Shown here: positions 1 through 11,800 of the stretch, piece after piece
How the letters are laid out: each line of letters starts with the position of its first letter
Position numbering within the stretch: position 1 is the stretch's first letter
NCBI GenBank assembly: GCA_013397795.1
Contig: VZTJ01003242.1
Coordinates: 395,479-459,478, forward strand
Source: Orthonyx spaldingii
Lineage: Eukaryota; Chordata; Aves; Passeriformes; Orthonychidae
DNA length: 64,000 nucleotides
Direction: 5' to 3'
Made by a program: the position numbers and the translations under genes
Notes under the pieces: generated by a model
Told to the model about the DNA's origin: nothing
The model's database searches: none
The model's input: only the letters and a program-made list of their open reading frames with translations

Positions 1-826
1 AAGAGTGAATTTAAGTGAAGATAACTGACTGTGCTGTACTGATGTCATTTTAAGTCAGCACGCTACTGAAAACAAAGTGTTGTAAAAGAGTCTGAGAAGA
101 AGTAGCTGATTTTTAGAAGGGGAGGCTGAAAAAGTGTGAGAACCCACAGCCTCAGAATACAAAAGAATATGTACATAGAGTCAAGGATGAAATTAAAAGG
201 ACTGCTTTAAAGGCTTTATAAAAATGGGACAAGCCACTATTCAGTTATTTTAGTCCTAACATCAATGAATATCCTCAAATAAACCCAAGCATTGGTTTTA
301 GCAACTCAACCTTACTTTCACAGTTTATTTCTCAAGGTCTCATGAAAGCTGATGGATACAGTGCTTAAACTTCTGCTCATAAAACAGTTGTACTTCATAG
401 AGCACAGGAGACATAAAAGTGTAGGTAGAATAACAGAACACCAGTGCACATATCTATGCCTCTGCTACCTCATAATCCTTACTGGCTTTTTCTGCTCAAA
501 TTAGATTTCTCAATGAAGTCCCAAGTCATTCTTTTCCATTTTAAATCTCATCTATCACTGTCTGCTCTTTCATCAAATCTTGGGGTTTTCTTAAGGTTTT
601 TGTTTGTATGTTCAGTTATCGGTGCAATTTGGTGGGCTTTTGTTTACTTTTTTCTTGTTTTGTGTGTTTGTGTGTCTGTCTCTAGGGCTTTAGAGTACAT
701 TTGAAAGGACATTTTTCTTCATAACTGTATGATTGCCTTTGTTTTCTTAATCCTCTTCCCCATGCTGATATATTATTTAGTTACTTCGCTATGCAAAGCA
801 GTTTTTAATAACATGGTTTGCACTGG
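1..826. other. Unique AT-rich non-coding sequence
   Basis: I see no repeat family, RNA gene or convincing exon here. The only open frame of note (444-704, forward) has a low-complexity, hydrophobic translation and no recognisable domain, and I do not treat it as a gene. A pyrimidine and TG-rich stretch at about 655-686 ends in CTCTAG and resembles a splice acceptor, but no exon-like frame follows it. Confidence 0.6.
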
Positions 827-1401
827 TGTGGTGGGTTAACAAAACCACCCAGTCCTTAACAAAACTGGGGGAGAAAATAAGGTGAAAAACTCATGGGTTA
901 AGATGAAGACAGTTTAATAAAGGCTACACGTGACCCTTAATAAAGGCAACAGCCATGCGCTAAAGTAAAAAGAAGAAGTAAAAAAAAAATAATTCTTTCC
1001 TTAACATTAAGTGACAATGCTCAGACACTTCCATGGAAGTAGGGCCTCAGCATTCTTGGTATTCACTTTGGAATACAAATATGTTAATATCAAATGCCNC
1101 CCCCCTCCTCCACTCCTTTCTCTTAGCTTTTTATTGCTGATGACAATGTTATATGGTATGGAATATCCCTTTGGTTATTTTGGGTCAGCTGTGTTGGCTG
1201 TATCCCCTCACAAACGCTTGCCCAGACCCAGCCTACTGGCCTTTGGTGCTGGGATTGGAGAGAGAGCCTTGATGCTGTGTGAGCACTGCCAAGCTTAACC
1301 CAAAACATTGGTGTGCTATCAATATCCTTCTAACTACAAAGCACAGCAGTATGGAAGCCATTATGGAAAAAGTTACCTCTGTCACAGACAGACCCAATAT
1401 A
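827..1401 (-). mobile_element. Solo LTR of an avian endogenous retrovirus (reverse orientation)
   Basis: The segment opens with TGTGGTGGGTTAAC and closes with GACCCAATATA, imperfect inverted ends of the form seen at retroviral LTR termini (TG...CA type). I recognise the body as an avian LTR, including the conserved block around 1155-1200 (TATGGTATGGAATATCCC) and the pyrimidine run at about 1099-1120. Read on the reverse strand, an AATAAAAAG box lies at about 1123-1132, and the ACCCACCACA-type end falls at 827, so the element runs right to left. No internal gag, pol or env sequence is attached, so it is a solo LTR of about 575 bp. I found no target-site duplication, which suggests age or slightly misplaced ends. 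The family is probably ERVL-like, from memory of avian LTRs and not from a search. One ambiguous base (N) lies at 1099. Confidence 0.75.
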
Positions 1402-2451
1402 AAAATCCAGTTCTTTTTTCACATGACCACTAAGGTTTCATAATACTCACCACCCCTTGGGACAACAATCTAGACAGAGAAGAAGGAAAATTGTATCCAT
1501 TGCTTAGCTATGGGTAAAGTCACCCATGCTGCTTTTAGAAAGAAGTTTCAGGAGTGAAAATGAGTGTGGTAATTTCTAAGATCAGTTCGTTTCCTTTAAC
1601 ACAAGGATTTTTTTTCTTAAAAAACACTCAAGCTTCATGCTGGAGTTTGAGAAACCCCACTGGATATGCATGTGGAGGCTTGCCATGCACTGAAGGTGCA
1701 CTCCCACCCCAGACTGATACTGTTTGTTTGGGTTTTTTCCCTTGATTCACACTGAGCTATGCATTATTATACATGATGGGACCTAGCTTTCCTTACCATA
1801 AATGTGATTTGCAAGCTTGCATAAAAGTATTTTTAATTTATATTTTGTCTGTTCTTCTGCTCAGATTTCTCTGCACTTCTAATTCTCCTTCTGGTTCATA
1901 GGCACACATCAATAATATCCAAGTGATATTTTCACATTTCCAAAAGAGTAGCAGCAGAACCTGTTCAGGCTTGTCCTTCCAGGCATTTAGTAAGAGTATT
2001 CATGAAAAAGTTCACAGATTTTCAATATATTTCCAGACTTGACAAAGGCTATAAAATGCATTTATTTTTCAGCACTAATCTTTTCATTTAGAGTGTAAAA
2101 TCACTGTTCTAATAGACTGTTAAAAAACCCCTAACCAACCGAAAAAAAACCAAAAAGAAAGACTTAGGGTAAGCACACCTATATAAACAGAAGAGGCCTC
2201 TTCCTAATAGATTTGATTCCATTTTAAGAACTAGCTTAAGCTAATGCTTAATGTTTATATACAGAAACAATCACTTTAAGTAGGGGCAAAACCAGGTATT
2301 CATATCCATTTTCTTGTTAAAGGACCTTTTTAAAAGAAATTCAGTATCAATCACTTCAGAATAATTACCAATTATAATTCCTTGCCAATTTAAGAATTTA
2401 CCTGTTTTTCATTATATATTTAAGTATATTTCTATCTCAAGGTTTTTTTAC
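1402..2451. other. Unique AT-rich sequence
   Basis: No repeat family or gene is recognisable. An A/C-only tract lies at about 2121-2160. On the reverse strand a 19-base segment (1469-1451) sits between a strong pyrimidine-tract acceptor and GTGAGT, but it is too short to support. Confidence 0.55.
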
Positions 2452-2532
2452 CTTCTGCTATCTTTCCACCAAGAGGTCTATCATGTACATTCATATTCAT
2501 TGAGGGAATACAAATTATCACAGCTCTATTTT
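2452..2532 (-). CDS. Candidate internal exon, reverse strand (weak)
   Basis: On the reverse strand an 81-base segment is bounded by an acceptor ending in GCTAGCAG and a donor AAG|GTAAAA. One frame is open throughout, giving two leading bases, 26 codons and one trailing base, so it is a phase 1 to phase 1 exon whose length is divisible by three. The translation is varied and protein-like, with the motif HDRPLGGKIAE near its end, but I do not recognise the family. It lies downstream, on the same strand, of the better exon pair at 8830-7882. At least one missing exon would be needed to reconcile the phases. The acceptor's pyrimidine tract is modest. A chance pseudo-exon is quite possible. Confidence 0.18.
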
Positions 2533-5500
2533 CTGCTAGTAAAACTAATGTCAGAACCAATTATATAGACTTAAGCTTGTGAAAAGTAATTTATGTTGAT
2601 CTTAGTTTTAAAAGAACCATAAAAAAAGATTTAAAAATTGATTTGTTGCTAAGTTAAAGAAAAATAAAGAAGAGAGGGAAAATATTAAGCTTTTTAGAAA
2701 AAAATAGTAAGATAACATTTCTTTGAATTGTGAAAAAACAGATATCAATCTGCTGCTAAGTTTTGAATCCTAATTTAAAGTGTGGTATTCTTTGCATGTT
2801 CCTAAAGAGTAGAAGTACATGAGAGGGAAGGTGTGGTTGCAAGTATGCAGATGACAAGACTGCTGTTCTATCTCTGGCAAAAATATGCGCAGAGAGCTAA
2901 AGCTGACTTATTAAAGCATGAATAATTGCTGGGCACAGGGAACAAATCTTAAATAATCTAACAATTTCTTTTCATAATAGTATGAATATTATTAAATCCA
3001 ACGAAGAACAGTATATTTGAAGGCTCTGTGCTAGATCCTGGCTTTAACAGTTTGCTATGATGAAATCTCTTTTTTGGACTAATGCAAACATTATCCTGAA
3101 GACAGGTATAATATTTTTGCCTGTACCCAGAAGCACAAACAGAGAAGCAGAATACTACTGGCAAACAATTTGCCATCCCACAGAGAAAGGTCTGGCTTTC
3201 AGGTTCTGCTTTAATGAAACAAAACTGCTTGAAAGCATGAGTTTAGTTGAATTTTTATATTTTGGTAGAAGAGGATGTGGATCAGAAATAGTGCATTACA
3301 CCACTTGTGTGTTCTGCACTGATTGATAAGGCATCATGTGAGTGATGAATCTGGACATTTCTTTTTCTTAAAACTTATAATTCTTCTACTATCTCCCTTT
3401 CCCTGTTATCAAAGCTGTTAAGTGTTATGCTTTCATAATGGCTCTTTGTTTCTGGTAGTTGTCAATGCTTTGCTCTGAAATCTTGCAGATTTTTTTTAAA
3501 GAACATCAAATAAATCCTTCTACATAAAAAACTGGGAACCAGTTTTTATAGTAAACGAATGCCTGGCTAAGGATTAAAAAATCATTGAAAATAAGAAGGT
3601 CCTGGAAATTGTAGGCTTTGAAAGTCCCAAATATCAGCTTGAAATATGTGTCTAGAGAAAATAAGATATTACTTTCCAGTTTTTGCAGGCATATTCACTG
3701 GAGAGAAAGCAAATAATAGTTTTGCCAAAATGCTTCCCAGCACCATTTTTAATCATAAGAACTCCCATTAAATTACAGTTAAGAGTAGGAAAGAGAAGAA
3801 TAGTAGTTCAAAATAAAGAAGGGGGCTTTTTTTGGCATTTAAAAAGGTTTTGCAATTAGAATTTTGAGAATATTGGTTCAAACTAACTGTTATAAATCAG
3901 ATACCTGAAAGGGCATTCCCAAGATGAATTATTAACTACACTGTTTTCTTTTATTCACAAATCAGTCTAATTGTATGAACCAATGAAACTGATAATAAAT
4001 ATTACGATTAGACCTTTTTTTCTTATAGAGTAATATTGAACTGATGAATATAATGTGACGTAGTCTGATTGTAGATGTAACATAGTGCTCTATAAGCTAA
4101 CTTTCTTTTGTGTTAACAAAAGTGTTATGATAATTCATTTGGATATTTTAACAATTTTCCTTTGCTCCAGAAAATATTGTGCATCTGCACAACTGTAGAT
4201 TAGTGAATGAGATGGAAAGGGCTGTTAGACTTTTTTTGGGCCCTTGAGAGTTCTTTTATTCAGTGCTAACAATCATCCTCACAGTTTTCCATCAAATTAA
4301 GGCATGATAAGTTGTACATTGTCATCTTGACAGTTGAGTGTATTTAGGGTTTAATACTTTCCAATATATTTCATACCAATAATATTTAAAAAAAACCAAA
4401 CAAACAACATTACAAAGAGTGACAGTTTAGTTTACTTACGTGTATTCAACATTTTCAGAATACAGACATGTAAAATAAAACGTTTAATGGTCTCTCTGCT
4501 AGTTTTCTTTTACCAGTGCTACACTGCCAGGTTCATAATTTCATTTGTACTTCCGAATAAGATATCCTCCCCAGTCAAACAGTAGGTGTCTAAAGGGACT
4601 TAGATCCTCATTTTCAGATCATGTAGGACTGGACTGGAGTGTGTCTCAATTCTGGTCTATGTTCTTGACTTCTTTTGTTAAAAAAAAAAAAAAGAGAATT
4701 GGATCTATGCAATGGGATCAAGGAGCTTTATAAAAATTTATACATTTCACTGCTGAGCAGTTCCTCCTGTGGATAAAATATAGCCGGGACTAACCCTCTA
4801 CACTAAAGGTTAAGACCTTGGACTGGAATTTGAGACCTTAAAATCATTTCAGCTCTAGGCTTTAAATTATAATTCAGACTAACTTTTTGATCACTTTCTT
4901 GCATTTAGATATAAATTCATACCAAAGGTCCTTGGATCTGTCTGGAATAAATGGGAATGAAAAACAAAGCTTCTGTTCAGATTTTTTCACAAACTTTTTC
5001 TGTGCCTGTCTTATTTCTGCCCTTTGGTCATGTAGATTTTTCAGGTGTGTGTGTGCTTAAGGAATGGAAAAATGAAGTCTCCTATGTCCTGTTGAATGAT
5101 TTAGAGAGAGAGGGTTATGGGTGGTGGTGATCTTAATCCTTTGCTGCATACTGTCACATGTGATGGAGTGGGAGTTTCTATTCAAGGTACAAAATATTAA
5201 AAGTGTGAAATGATGGCCAAGCATCAGCTGCGTAAATGGGGATGAAGGTACATGTGTACTTCAAAAACTCCTTTGAAATATATCAAAAGGCTATTCTGGA
5301 AGCTTTGTGGCACCAATAAGTCTGTTTTCAAATCTGCTTCCAGTACCTTCTGGTCCTACGTATTCACACTTGTCTATGTTTGGAAAAGCCTGTGATTACT
5401 AGTGCTGTCATCATCTGGTGCAACAGATCCAGGTTTTTCTAATTTTTTTAAAATTAATTAATTTATTTAATGGTTTCTTTTTTTTCTTTTTTTTTTTCTC

Positions 5501-7881
5501 CTGGAAAAAGGAGCTTGTACTAGCTAAAGAAAGCAAAAACAAAACCCCAAACAAAACCCTCCACAATTTAATCAATTTACTCTGAATAAAATATGTTTTT
5601 ATAAATTTTATTTCATTATTGTTATTGATACTAATGAATGAAAAATTCTAACACATTTAGAAAGAACATTTGCTTTGGTTTAATTTTTTGGGATTATATT
5701 TTGCATCTGCTGTGTAATCAGCAAAGGTAACACTGCCTATCATAACTGATGGAGGACATTGATAAAAAGCAGTTATTAAAATTATCTCCTACAGTCTCAA
5801 AAGATAATTTTAACAGTTATGAAAAAATGAGTCACATAAAAGCAACTACGTATAGAGCAAAGACAACATGATCCAAAATACAAATAAAAATAATAACTAT
5901 CCAATTCTGATGTCAAAAATTATTACATGCAGCTATTCTCAAAAAGCAGAAGAAAAAAACCTGGTTTACACATGTTCTTAGAATAGTTAGGTTTTAGTAT
6001 TCATGGTATATGATTTACAGTTTTCATTACTTTATATCCTGTGTCCTATTTGGAATTTTTATCTTTTTTATGTTATCTATATTTCACACATCATAGCAAC
6101 ATTTTCAATAGGTCCATAATGTAGGTCAGAGAAGGAGCAAAATACCACTGTCTTACTTTTGTAACTTACACAATAAGAATGGTGAACATATATTTATATA
6201 TATTCTCCAAGACTCTGAAACAATATACAACTGTGACCACTAAATATATTCTTGATCAAATAGTATCTGTAACAGTACAGCCTGTGATTTCAGTGGAAAT
6301 TCAAAATTCTGACAAATGCATCCTCTTAGGTTATGGCAGTAAACTAAAACTATATTTTAAAAAAATATATTACTTTAAAATGGAATTATGGGAAGAAAGA
6401 GACTTTTGACTTTTTAACTCTGTATTTTCCTGTTTCAAGAAATAAGCATATAACAGGAAAATAGTGTTTGTAAACATTTGTCTGAAGAAAATCTGTTCAT
6501 CTGATTCTATAGTATTTTCCAGGTTTTTTTGTTGTTGTTGTTGGTTTTTTTTTCTACTCTTTGTGAACATTTGTGTGCCTAGTTTCTAAGAATTGTTGTT
6601 GAAAGAGAACAAGCAGCAAGATAAGCAAAAATGTGACCTGACAAACAACATTGTTAATATGGATATGTTTTAGCAATCTGTCAAGATATTAAGATGGCTT
6701 TTCTGAATTTTTTATTGGTTTAGAAATGTTTCCGTCTTGAAGAAGAAACAGTGTTCTCTGAACTATATGACATTCATACAAAACAACGAGCAAATTATAA
6801 AAATATAAATATCATAAAGATTAACTACTGCAGGAAGTTCTAATGCAATCCACAGAGTTTATGAAGCTATTGCATGAGTTTGATCAATCTCAAGAAATCA
6901 AAGTAAGTAAAATGGCAACTTACAAAGAAAAGGATAGATTAAATGAGTAATTATTATGAGCAGATTTTTATAGAATTTTTTCATTCAATTATATAATACT
7001 TTTCAAAAAAGATAAATGTTAACCAAAAACCAATGAACAACATTAGAACTGAAGATACTGAAGTAGATCAAATATATGTACTAGTAACTTTTCTTTGTTA
7101 TTAGATTACATTTGTCTGTGTCCCTGAAAGGACTATCAGAAATGTGCACTATAAAGTGCATGTGCTTTATCAGCCAACACACGTCAAATGAAAAATCTCA
7201 GACTGTAATAACTGTGATGATTGCAACAACACCACCTGCACTGTTTCTTTTTTTTTTCTGGAGACCTTCTTGGTAAGAGTAGCAACTGTGTAACATTATC
7301 TACTGGGCTTCTAATTAAGGAATGCATTAGCAAGTGCTAAAGTTATTAAGGACTTAAATCCCAGGGATTTCAAATGTACTTTAACATATTCCTAAGTGCT
7401 TTAAAGAAACTGCAGAGAAACAACAAGAAGACTATATTTTATAAAAAGTATAAGTGTGTGCTAGACCTGAACAAACAGGTCTAACATCACTCCAAATATT
7501 TTAAACACCAATATAAATACCAATAAAATCCAATTGAGAGAAAACTCATGCAAACATCTCAGCCACAGGAGGAAAAAAAAATACAGAAAAAAGTGAGCAG
7601 AATCTTTCATTCACTGCTAAGATTCCAAATTTTAGAAGACTGTGTTTTCCTCATTCTGATCTTCATGTAACTGGTTTTGGTTCTGTTTTCAAAGAATATG
7701 TTCCCTGGCATTTTGTGTATTATAGAGGACAAGATCTATGACTGAAGATAGCTACAGAATTCCAGCTAAAATGGTATAAGGTTCTAAAATGTAAAAAGAT
7801 ACATGGAAGTGTAAGAAGTATCCCTTTATATATAAAGTGCTGTTTAATAAAAAAAAATAAAATTAAATTTAAAAAATTAAC
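2533..7881. other. Unique AT-rich sequence
   Basis: No interspersed repeat or gene is recognisable. It holds small low-complexity tracts: A/C-only runs at 4387-4409 and 5534-5562, a T-rich and TTAA-rich stretch at 5445-5505, and a short GTT repeat at about 6527-6545. Forward-strand frames at 6724-6840 and 6825-6951 read as plausible peptide but have no convincing pair of splice sites. I do not call them. Confidence 0.55.
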
Positions 7882-7972
7882 GCAGAACTTGTCCAACAGA
7901 TCAAATGTCCTGTCCACCTCTTTCAGATTTTGTAGTGAAGATTCTTCCAAGGATTCTATAAGAATGTCCTTA
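7882..7972 (-). CDS. Candidate exon B, reverse strand, phase-compatible with 8830-8667
   Basis: On the reverse strand an acceptor (TATTTTTCTAG) precedes an open segment of one base plus 30 codons. The upstream candidate exon at 8830-8667 ends with two bases (AG), and the first base here (T) completes a serine codon and keeps the frame open. The translation is strongly charged and helical in character (for example ILIESLEESSLQNLKEVD), followed by FDLLDKFC. The 3' boundary is uncertain. The donor that keeps the whole open stretch is TGC|GTTAAT, which is weak. A shorter alternative ends at GAG|GTGGAC near 7918. I do not recognise the protein. It could be a true exon, a decayed pseudogene exon, or chance. 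Confidence 0.27.
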
Positions 7973-8138
7973 CTAGAAAAATATGGATTACTACTCTACA
8001 GCAAAAGACTTCAAAAGAAGTTTGTTCTTTACATTTTAGAGCAGATAGTTTTATTTAGTCCACTTTATATTTTATAAATTTTGTCCTTAAAGTTTGGCAA
8101 TGAATTTCAAAACTAATTTTGTATTTGATAAATCAAGA

Positions 8139-8199
8139 GGGTTTTGTTTGGTTGGTTGGTTTGTTGGTTGGTTGGGGTTTTTTGGTCGTTTGTTTGCTT
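8139..8199. repeat. G/T-only low-complexity tract (GGTT/GTTTG)n
   Basis: About 60 bases consist almost only of G and T, with repeated GGTTGGTT and GTTTG units. It is an irregular simple repeat, similar in composition to other G/T or A/C tracts scattered over this window. Confidence 0.85.
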
Positions 8200-8666
8200 G
8201 AGCACTTTGCTTGTCTCAAAATATCCATCTAACTATATTTGCCTTCTGTCCTTAACTACCAGTGCTTATCCAAATACATACCCAAATCATTTTCCCTGTT
8301 CTTCATAAGCAATCTTTGTCTCTTCACTTTTTAGGGGGTGCAGGTTACATATCTTCCCCTTCAGGTTTCAGTGCCAACATTTTCATCAGACTTCGATAAT
8401 GTCTTCATAGTGTAGAAGTTTAGTTTTGTGATGTCATGGAGGAAGACAGTCAAGTATAGATATTGATGAAGGCCCCTTAAGCTTTCTAATTGTGAAAACC
8501 GCCGTGAGGCTAAAGTTGGATAATTTTCCCAACATAGATGAAACAAAAGAAAGGTTGGGAAGGGGAAAGGGAGAAGCAGGTCAGAGATAACAATCATATC
8601 ATTCCTTGATGTAAAATCCCAAACCATCTAAACCACAACATGGAGCAACCTGGCAACATTACTCAC

Positions 8667-8830
8667 CTCTTCTCTCTGTCTGGTGTCTCTAGAATGACTC
8701 TGTACTCTTCACTTATTTGATGACTTGATAACTCTAGAACTACTTTCAGAACATTAAAATTTTTACTGTTTTGTATGACCAACATGAGTAGAAGAAGATT
8801 CTTAGCTGAAATGCCATCCAAGTCTTGTTG
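8667..8830 (-). CDS. Candidate exon A, reverse strand (164 bases)
   Basis: This is the best-formed exon-like segment on the reverse strand. The acceptor is a clean pyrimidine tract ending CACCTTTTCGTTGTCAG, and the donor is AGAG|GTGAGT, close to consensus. One frame is open for all 54 codons plus two bases. The translation looks like a soluble alpha-helical protein: a leucine-rich helix (LLLLMLVIQN), then VLKVVLELSS, then an acidic and basic end (ILETPDREKR). Its two trailing bases join the single leading base of the segment at 7972-7882 without breaking the frame. I do not recognise the family; an armadillo- or HEAT-like helical protein is one possibility from composition only. No start codon or promoter is implied, because it would be an internal exon. 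Chance cannot be excluded at this length. Confidence 0.33.
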
Positions 8831-11800
8831 CTGACAACGAAAAGGTGATTTAAAGTGTGGGTTCATATTTTAGTTGATTTTTTCCAAGACTCATTGCTCT
8901 ACAACCATTGTCAAATATTATTATATGATTCTAATTAAGTACTGTCCTGTTAAATTTTGTTAGCAATACTTGGACAACTGTAGATTTGGTGTGTGTGTCT
9001 CTCTTATGTTTGCCAAAAACAGGCAAAGAAGTCACAGTCTACTGATGCCTAGAGAGGAAATTTGAGATGGTTTATTTCCATGTTAAAAGAAGACTCTCTC
9101 TTCTGGATTTGCCTGTATATAGATAGTCAGTTTATAATTCCTAATTATGTTTTTCAGTAACAGTTAGCTATATAGCTTCTATTTACCTTATGAAAATGCA
9201 AAAGACATATGTGAGTTAACAATATTACAAAGAGAAAAAAATCTTTCTCGCTCTATACTTCCAAAGGGTGTCCTAATACAGTAATTTCACTGTTCTTTGA
9301 TATCTATTCATTTACTCCTATGTAACTTTAGGATGAAGTTGTGAAAAGCTGAACCTGTTCCTAGATCTGCTTTTTTTTTGTGCAAAAGTAGACCAGCACT
9401 TATATCAGTAAAAACATAGTTAAATTTGTCTGATTTGGAAACAAGTAGTGATTATGATATTATTGTTGAGTCAGTAAAAGTTAGAGTTTTAAGGCATAAG
9501 ATTGCATTTGAACCATAAAATCAGTAGTATGTATCAAACCTGTATTCTTTTGATCATCTCCAATATTTTGCCTGGTGGCTTTCCAGCCACCTCTTGAATT
9601 ACCAAATGCTTTCAACAAGTTTGATCACACACAATTGATGAAGGACTCAAAAGAAGAGCATGAACAATTGATCATGAAATTTGCAATATAAGATGTCATC
9701 ATGCCCACTAATATGGCCACAACGAGTTAATTGAGATTATATGGGATGATATAATGCTTTTCTGTTAAGTGTTTCTGCCATAATAAAAATCCCTGCTACT
9801 GCATAAGCACTTAGGCTTTATCAAAAACAGATAAGTGTATGACTTAAAATGAATCCTCTGAACATGTATTTGTAAGTGCTTACAGAAAATGCATTACAAC
9901 ATCCATCAGCTGTGTCTGCCAAACTCAATAAGCAAAACAATGTGGTATGGTCAATTTGTGCATGAGACAGATGTTTTGTGGAGTATTTGTTATGCCTGCA
10001 GGGAGCTGAGTGACCACAGCTTCCAATCAGCAGTAGATGTAATATAACATCCTAACATTGCTTTCCTCTGCAACAAGATTTAGCATGTTGCACACAATAC
10101 TAGCAAGATTGCTCGGTTTTCTCTGAATTGTTCCAAAAATGTCTGTTGGAATTGAATTTAAGTAGAAAAAATGTCACTGGAAAAACAAGAATGAAATGCT
10201 GCATTACTGTTTCAGTTAATCTGTCAAACTGTTAAATGTTTTCAACTTGTGGCAGTCTAATTCAATGAAAAAAAGGATTATAGAACACAAATTCCTGAAT
10301 CTATATTTGCTTTTTCTTAATAGCCATGCATTTCTTGTTTCTCCTTTGAAAATCAGTCCATACTACATCTCACATATACAGGTCCCATCCTACAGAATTG
10401 TTCAAATCTGATGATATAAAGAAGAAAAAAGTGTCACAGATCTCAAAGACGAATTCAGAAGAAAATATACTTCTTAACAGAGAAACTCAGATTTAACATT
10501 TAGCTCATGAACCAGAAATTTCTCTCAGAAGCACAGTATTGTTCTGTCTCACTCACTGCTGTCAAATTTTATTTCTTCACAGTTTTCATTTTATTTTCAT
10601 TTCAGATAGACTATTTTGATAGACTGTTGCTTACCTAGTCTGTTTAGATAGTATGGTCACATTTTCAAAATAGAAACACTGAATCTAAAAATAATGAAAA
10701 TTATTTAATTTTTCCCTCAGAAATTCCCTTCCTCTTGTGGATGATATGCCTAAGACTGGTTTGACTGTATTCTCAGTAATTTTAAGTAATCTAGGAGAAA
10801 AAAAAAAGTGAAAAACCCCTATGCTTCCTGGCATGCAAGAAATATTGATTTACCAATGCTTGGGATTGGTTATTATGGTTCCAAGACACTATGGCCTTCA
10901 AATGGCTTATTTCTTTATCAGCTTTAACTCCCTTTGAATGTGGTTTTGGTTTTCACGGTTTTTTTCCCCACACAACAACTTTCAAGGAGGAAGTACTTCA
11001 GTGAGCAATATGGCAATTTCAATATGTTTGGCTGAATATGTGATGCTTGGCTACTACCATTTCTATACCTTTTGCAGCTGATGTGTCATTCTTGTCTTTA
11101 CTTAGTGTGCCTCTGACACCAAGTCTGTCCTTTCTCTCCCAACACTCTTATTATAAGTATGAGGTGAAACAGGCAGAAAGATTTTTCCCAAATAGTAGAA
11201 TTTGTAAAAAATTTGATGTAGATTTTTAACTGGCTTAATATCTGTTAAGTTTTTAGAAAGTGTGTGACATGTTTCTATCCTTCCATAGAACCGGACTGGT
11301 TGATTTTATAAATTGAGACTATCTCCATTGGTTTAGGAGAATATCTTCACAGATTTAGGACAAAACAAGTCAGCAAGGGTGTACCAGAAAGATTCATACC
11401 TCTCTTGTGTTTGACAGATTTGGTGATACATGACACACGTCTGCAGATATATATATATCCGGTTTGCTTCAAAACATCTAAAGTCCAAAGCTTCAGAAAC
11501 CCATTCTTCACAAAAGAAGCACTTCTCCAAATGAGGGCTGGCAGTACAGAGCAGGAGTCATGACTAGCAGCAATCAGAAGGGACAATTCTTTCAGTAGAA
11601 GATAAAATTAATTCCCCATGATGTCATCCAGAGCGTTACTGGAACTACTGCGTGAAGTTTATATAATACTTATATATCTATATATCTATATCTATCTCTT
11701 AAAGTAATATTTTGAGTAGTGTCTTGAGTGTAAAATAAATGTCATAATTTTCAGCAAAGTCTTTCCTTACTGAAAAGCCTGTACAGTACATGTTCAAATA

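Noticed and set aside
1011..1308. Open frames of 95 and 61 codons on opposite strands
   Set aside because: They lie inside the LTR at 827-1401, and one crosses an ambiguous base.
1451..1469. 19-base reverse-strand microexon with excellent acceptor and GTGAGT donor
   Set aside because: Too short to support from sequence alone, though its phase would follow 2452-2532.
6724..6951. Forward frames resembling peptide (6724-6840 and 6825-6951), the second crossing AAA|GTAAGT at 6903
   Set aside because: The two frames are out of register, the acceptor near 6833 lacks a pyrimidine tract, and no donor suits the first.
10635..10684. 50-base reverse-strand segment with acceptor and GTAAGC donor
   Set aside because: Short, and its outgoing phase would put the 8830-8667 candidate out of frame.
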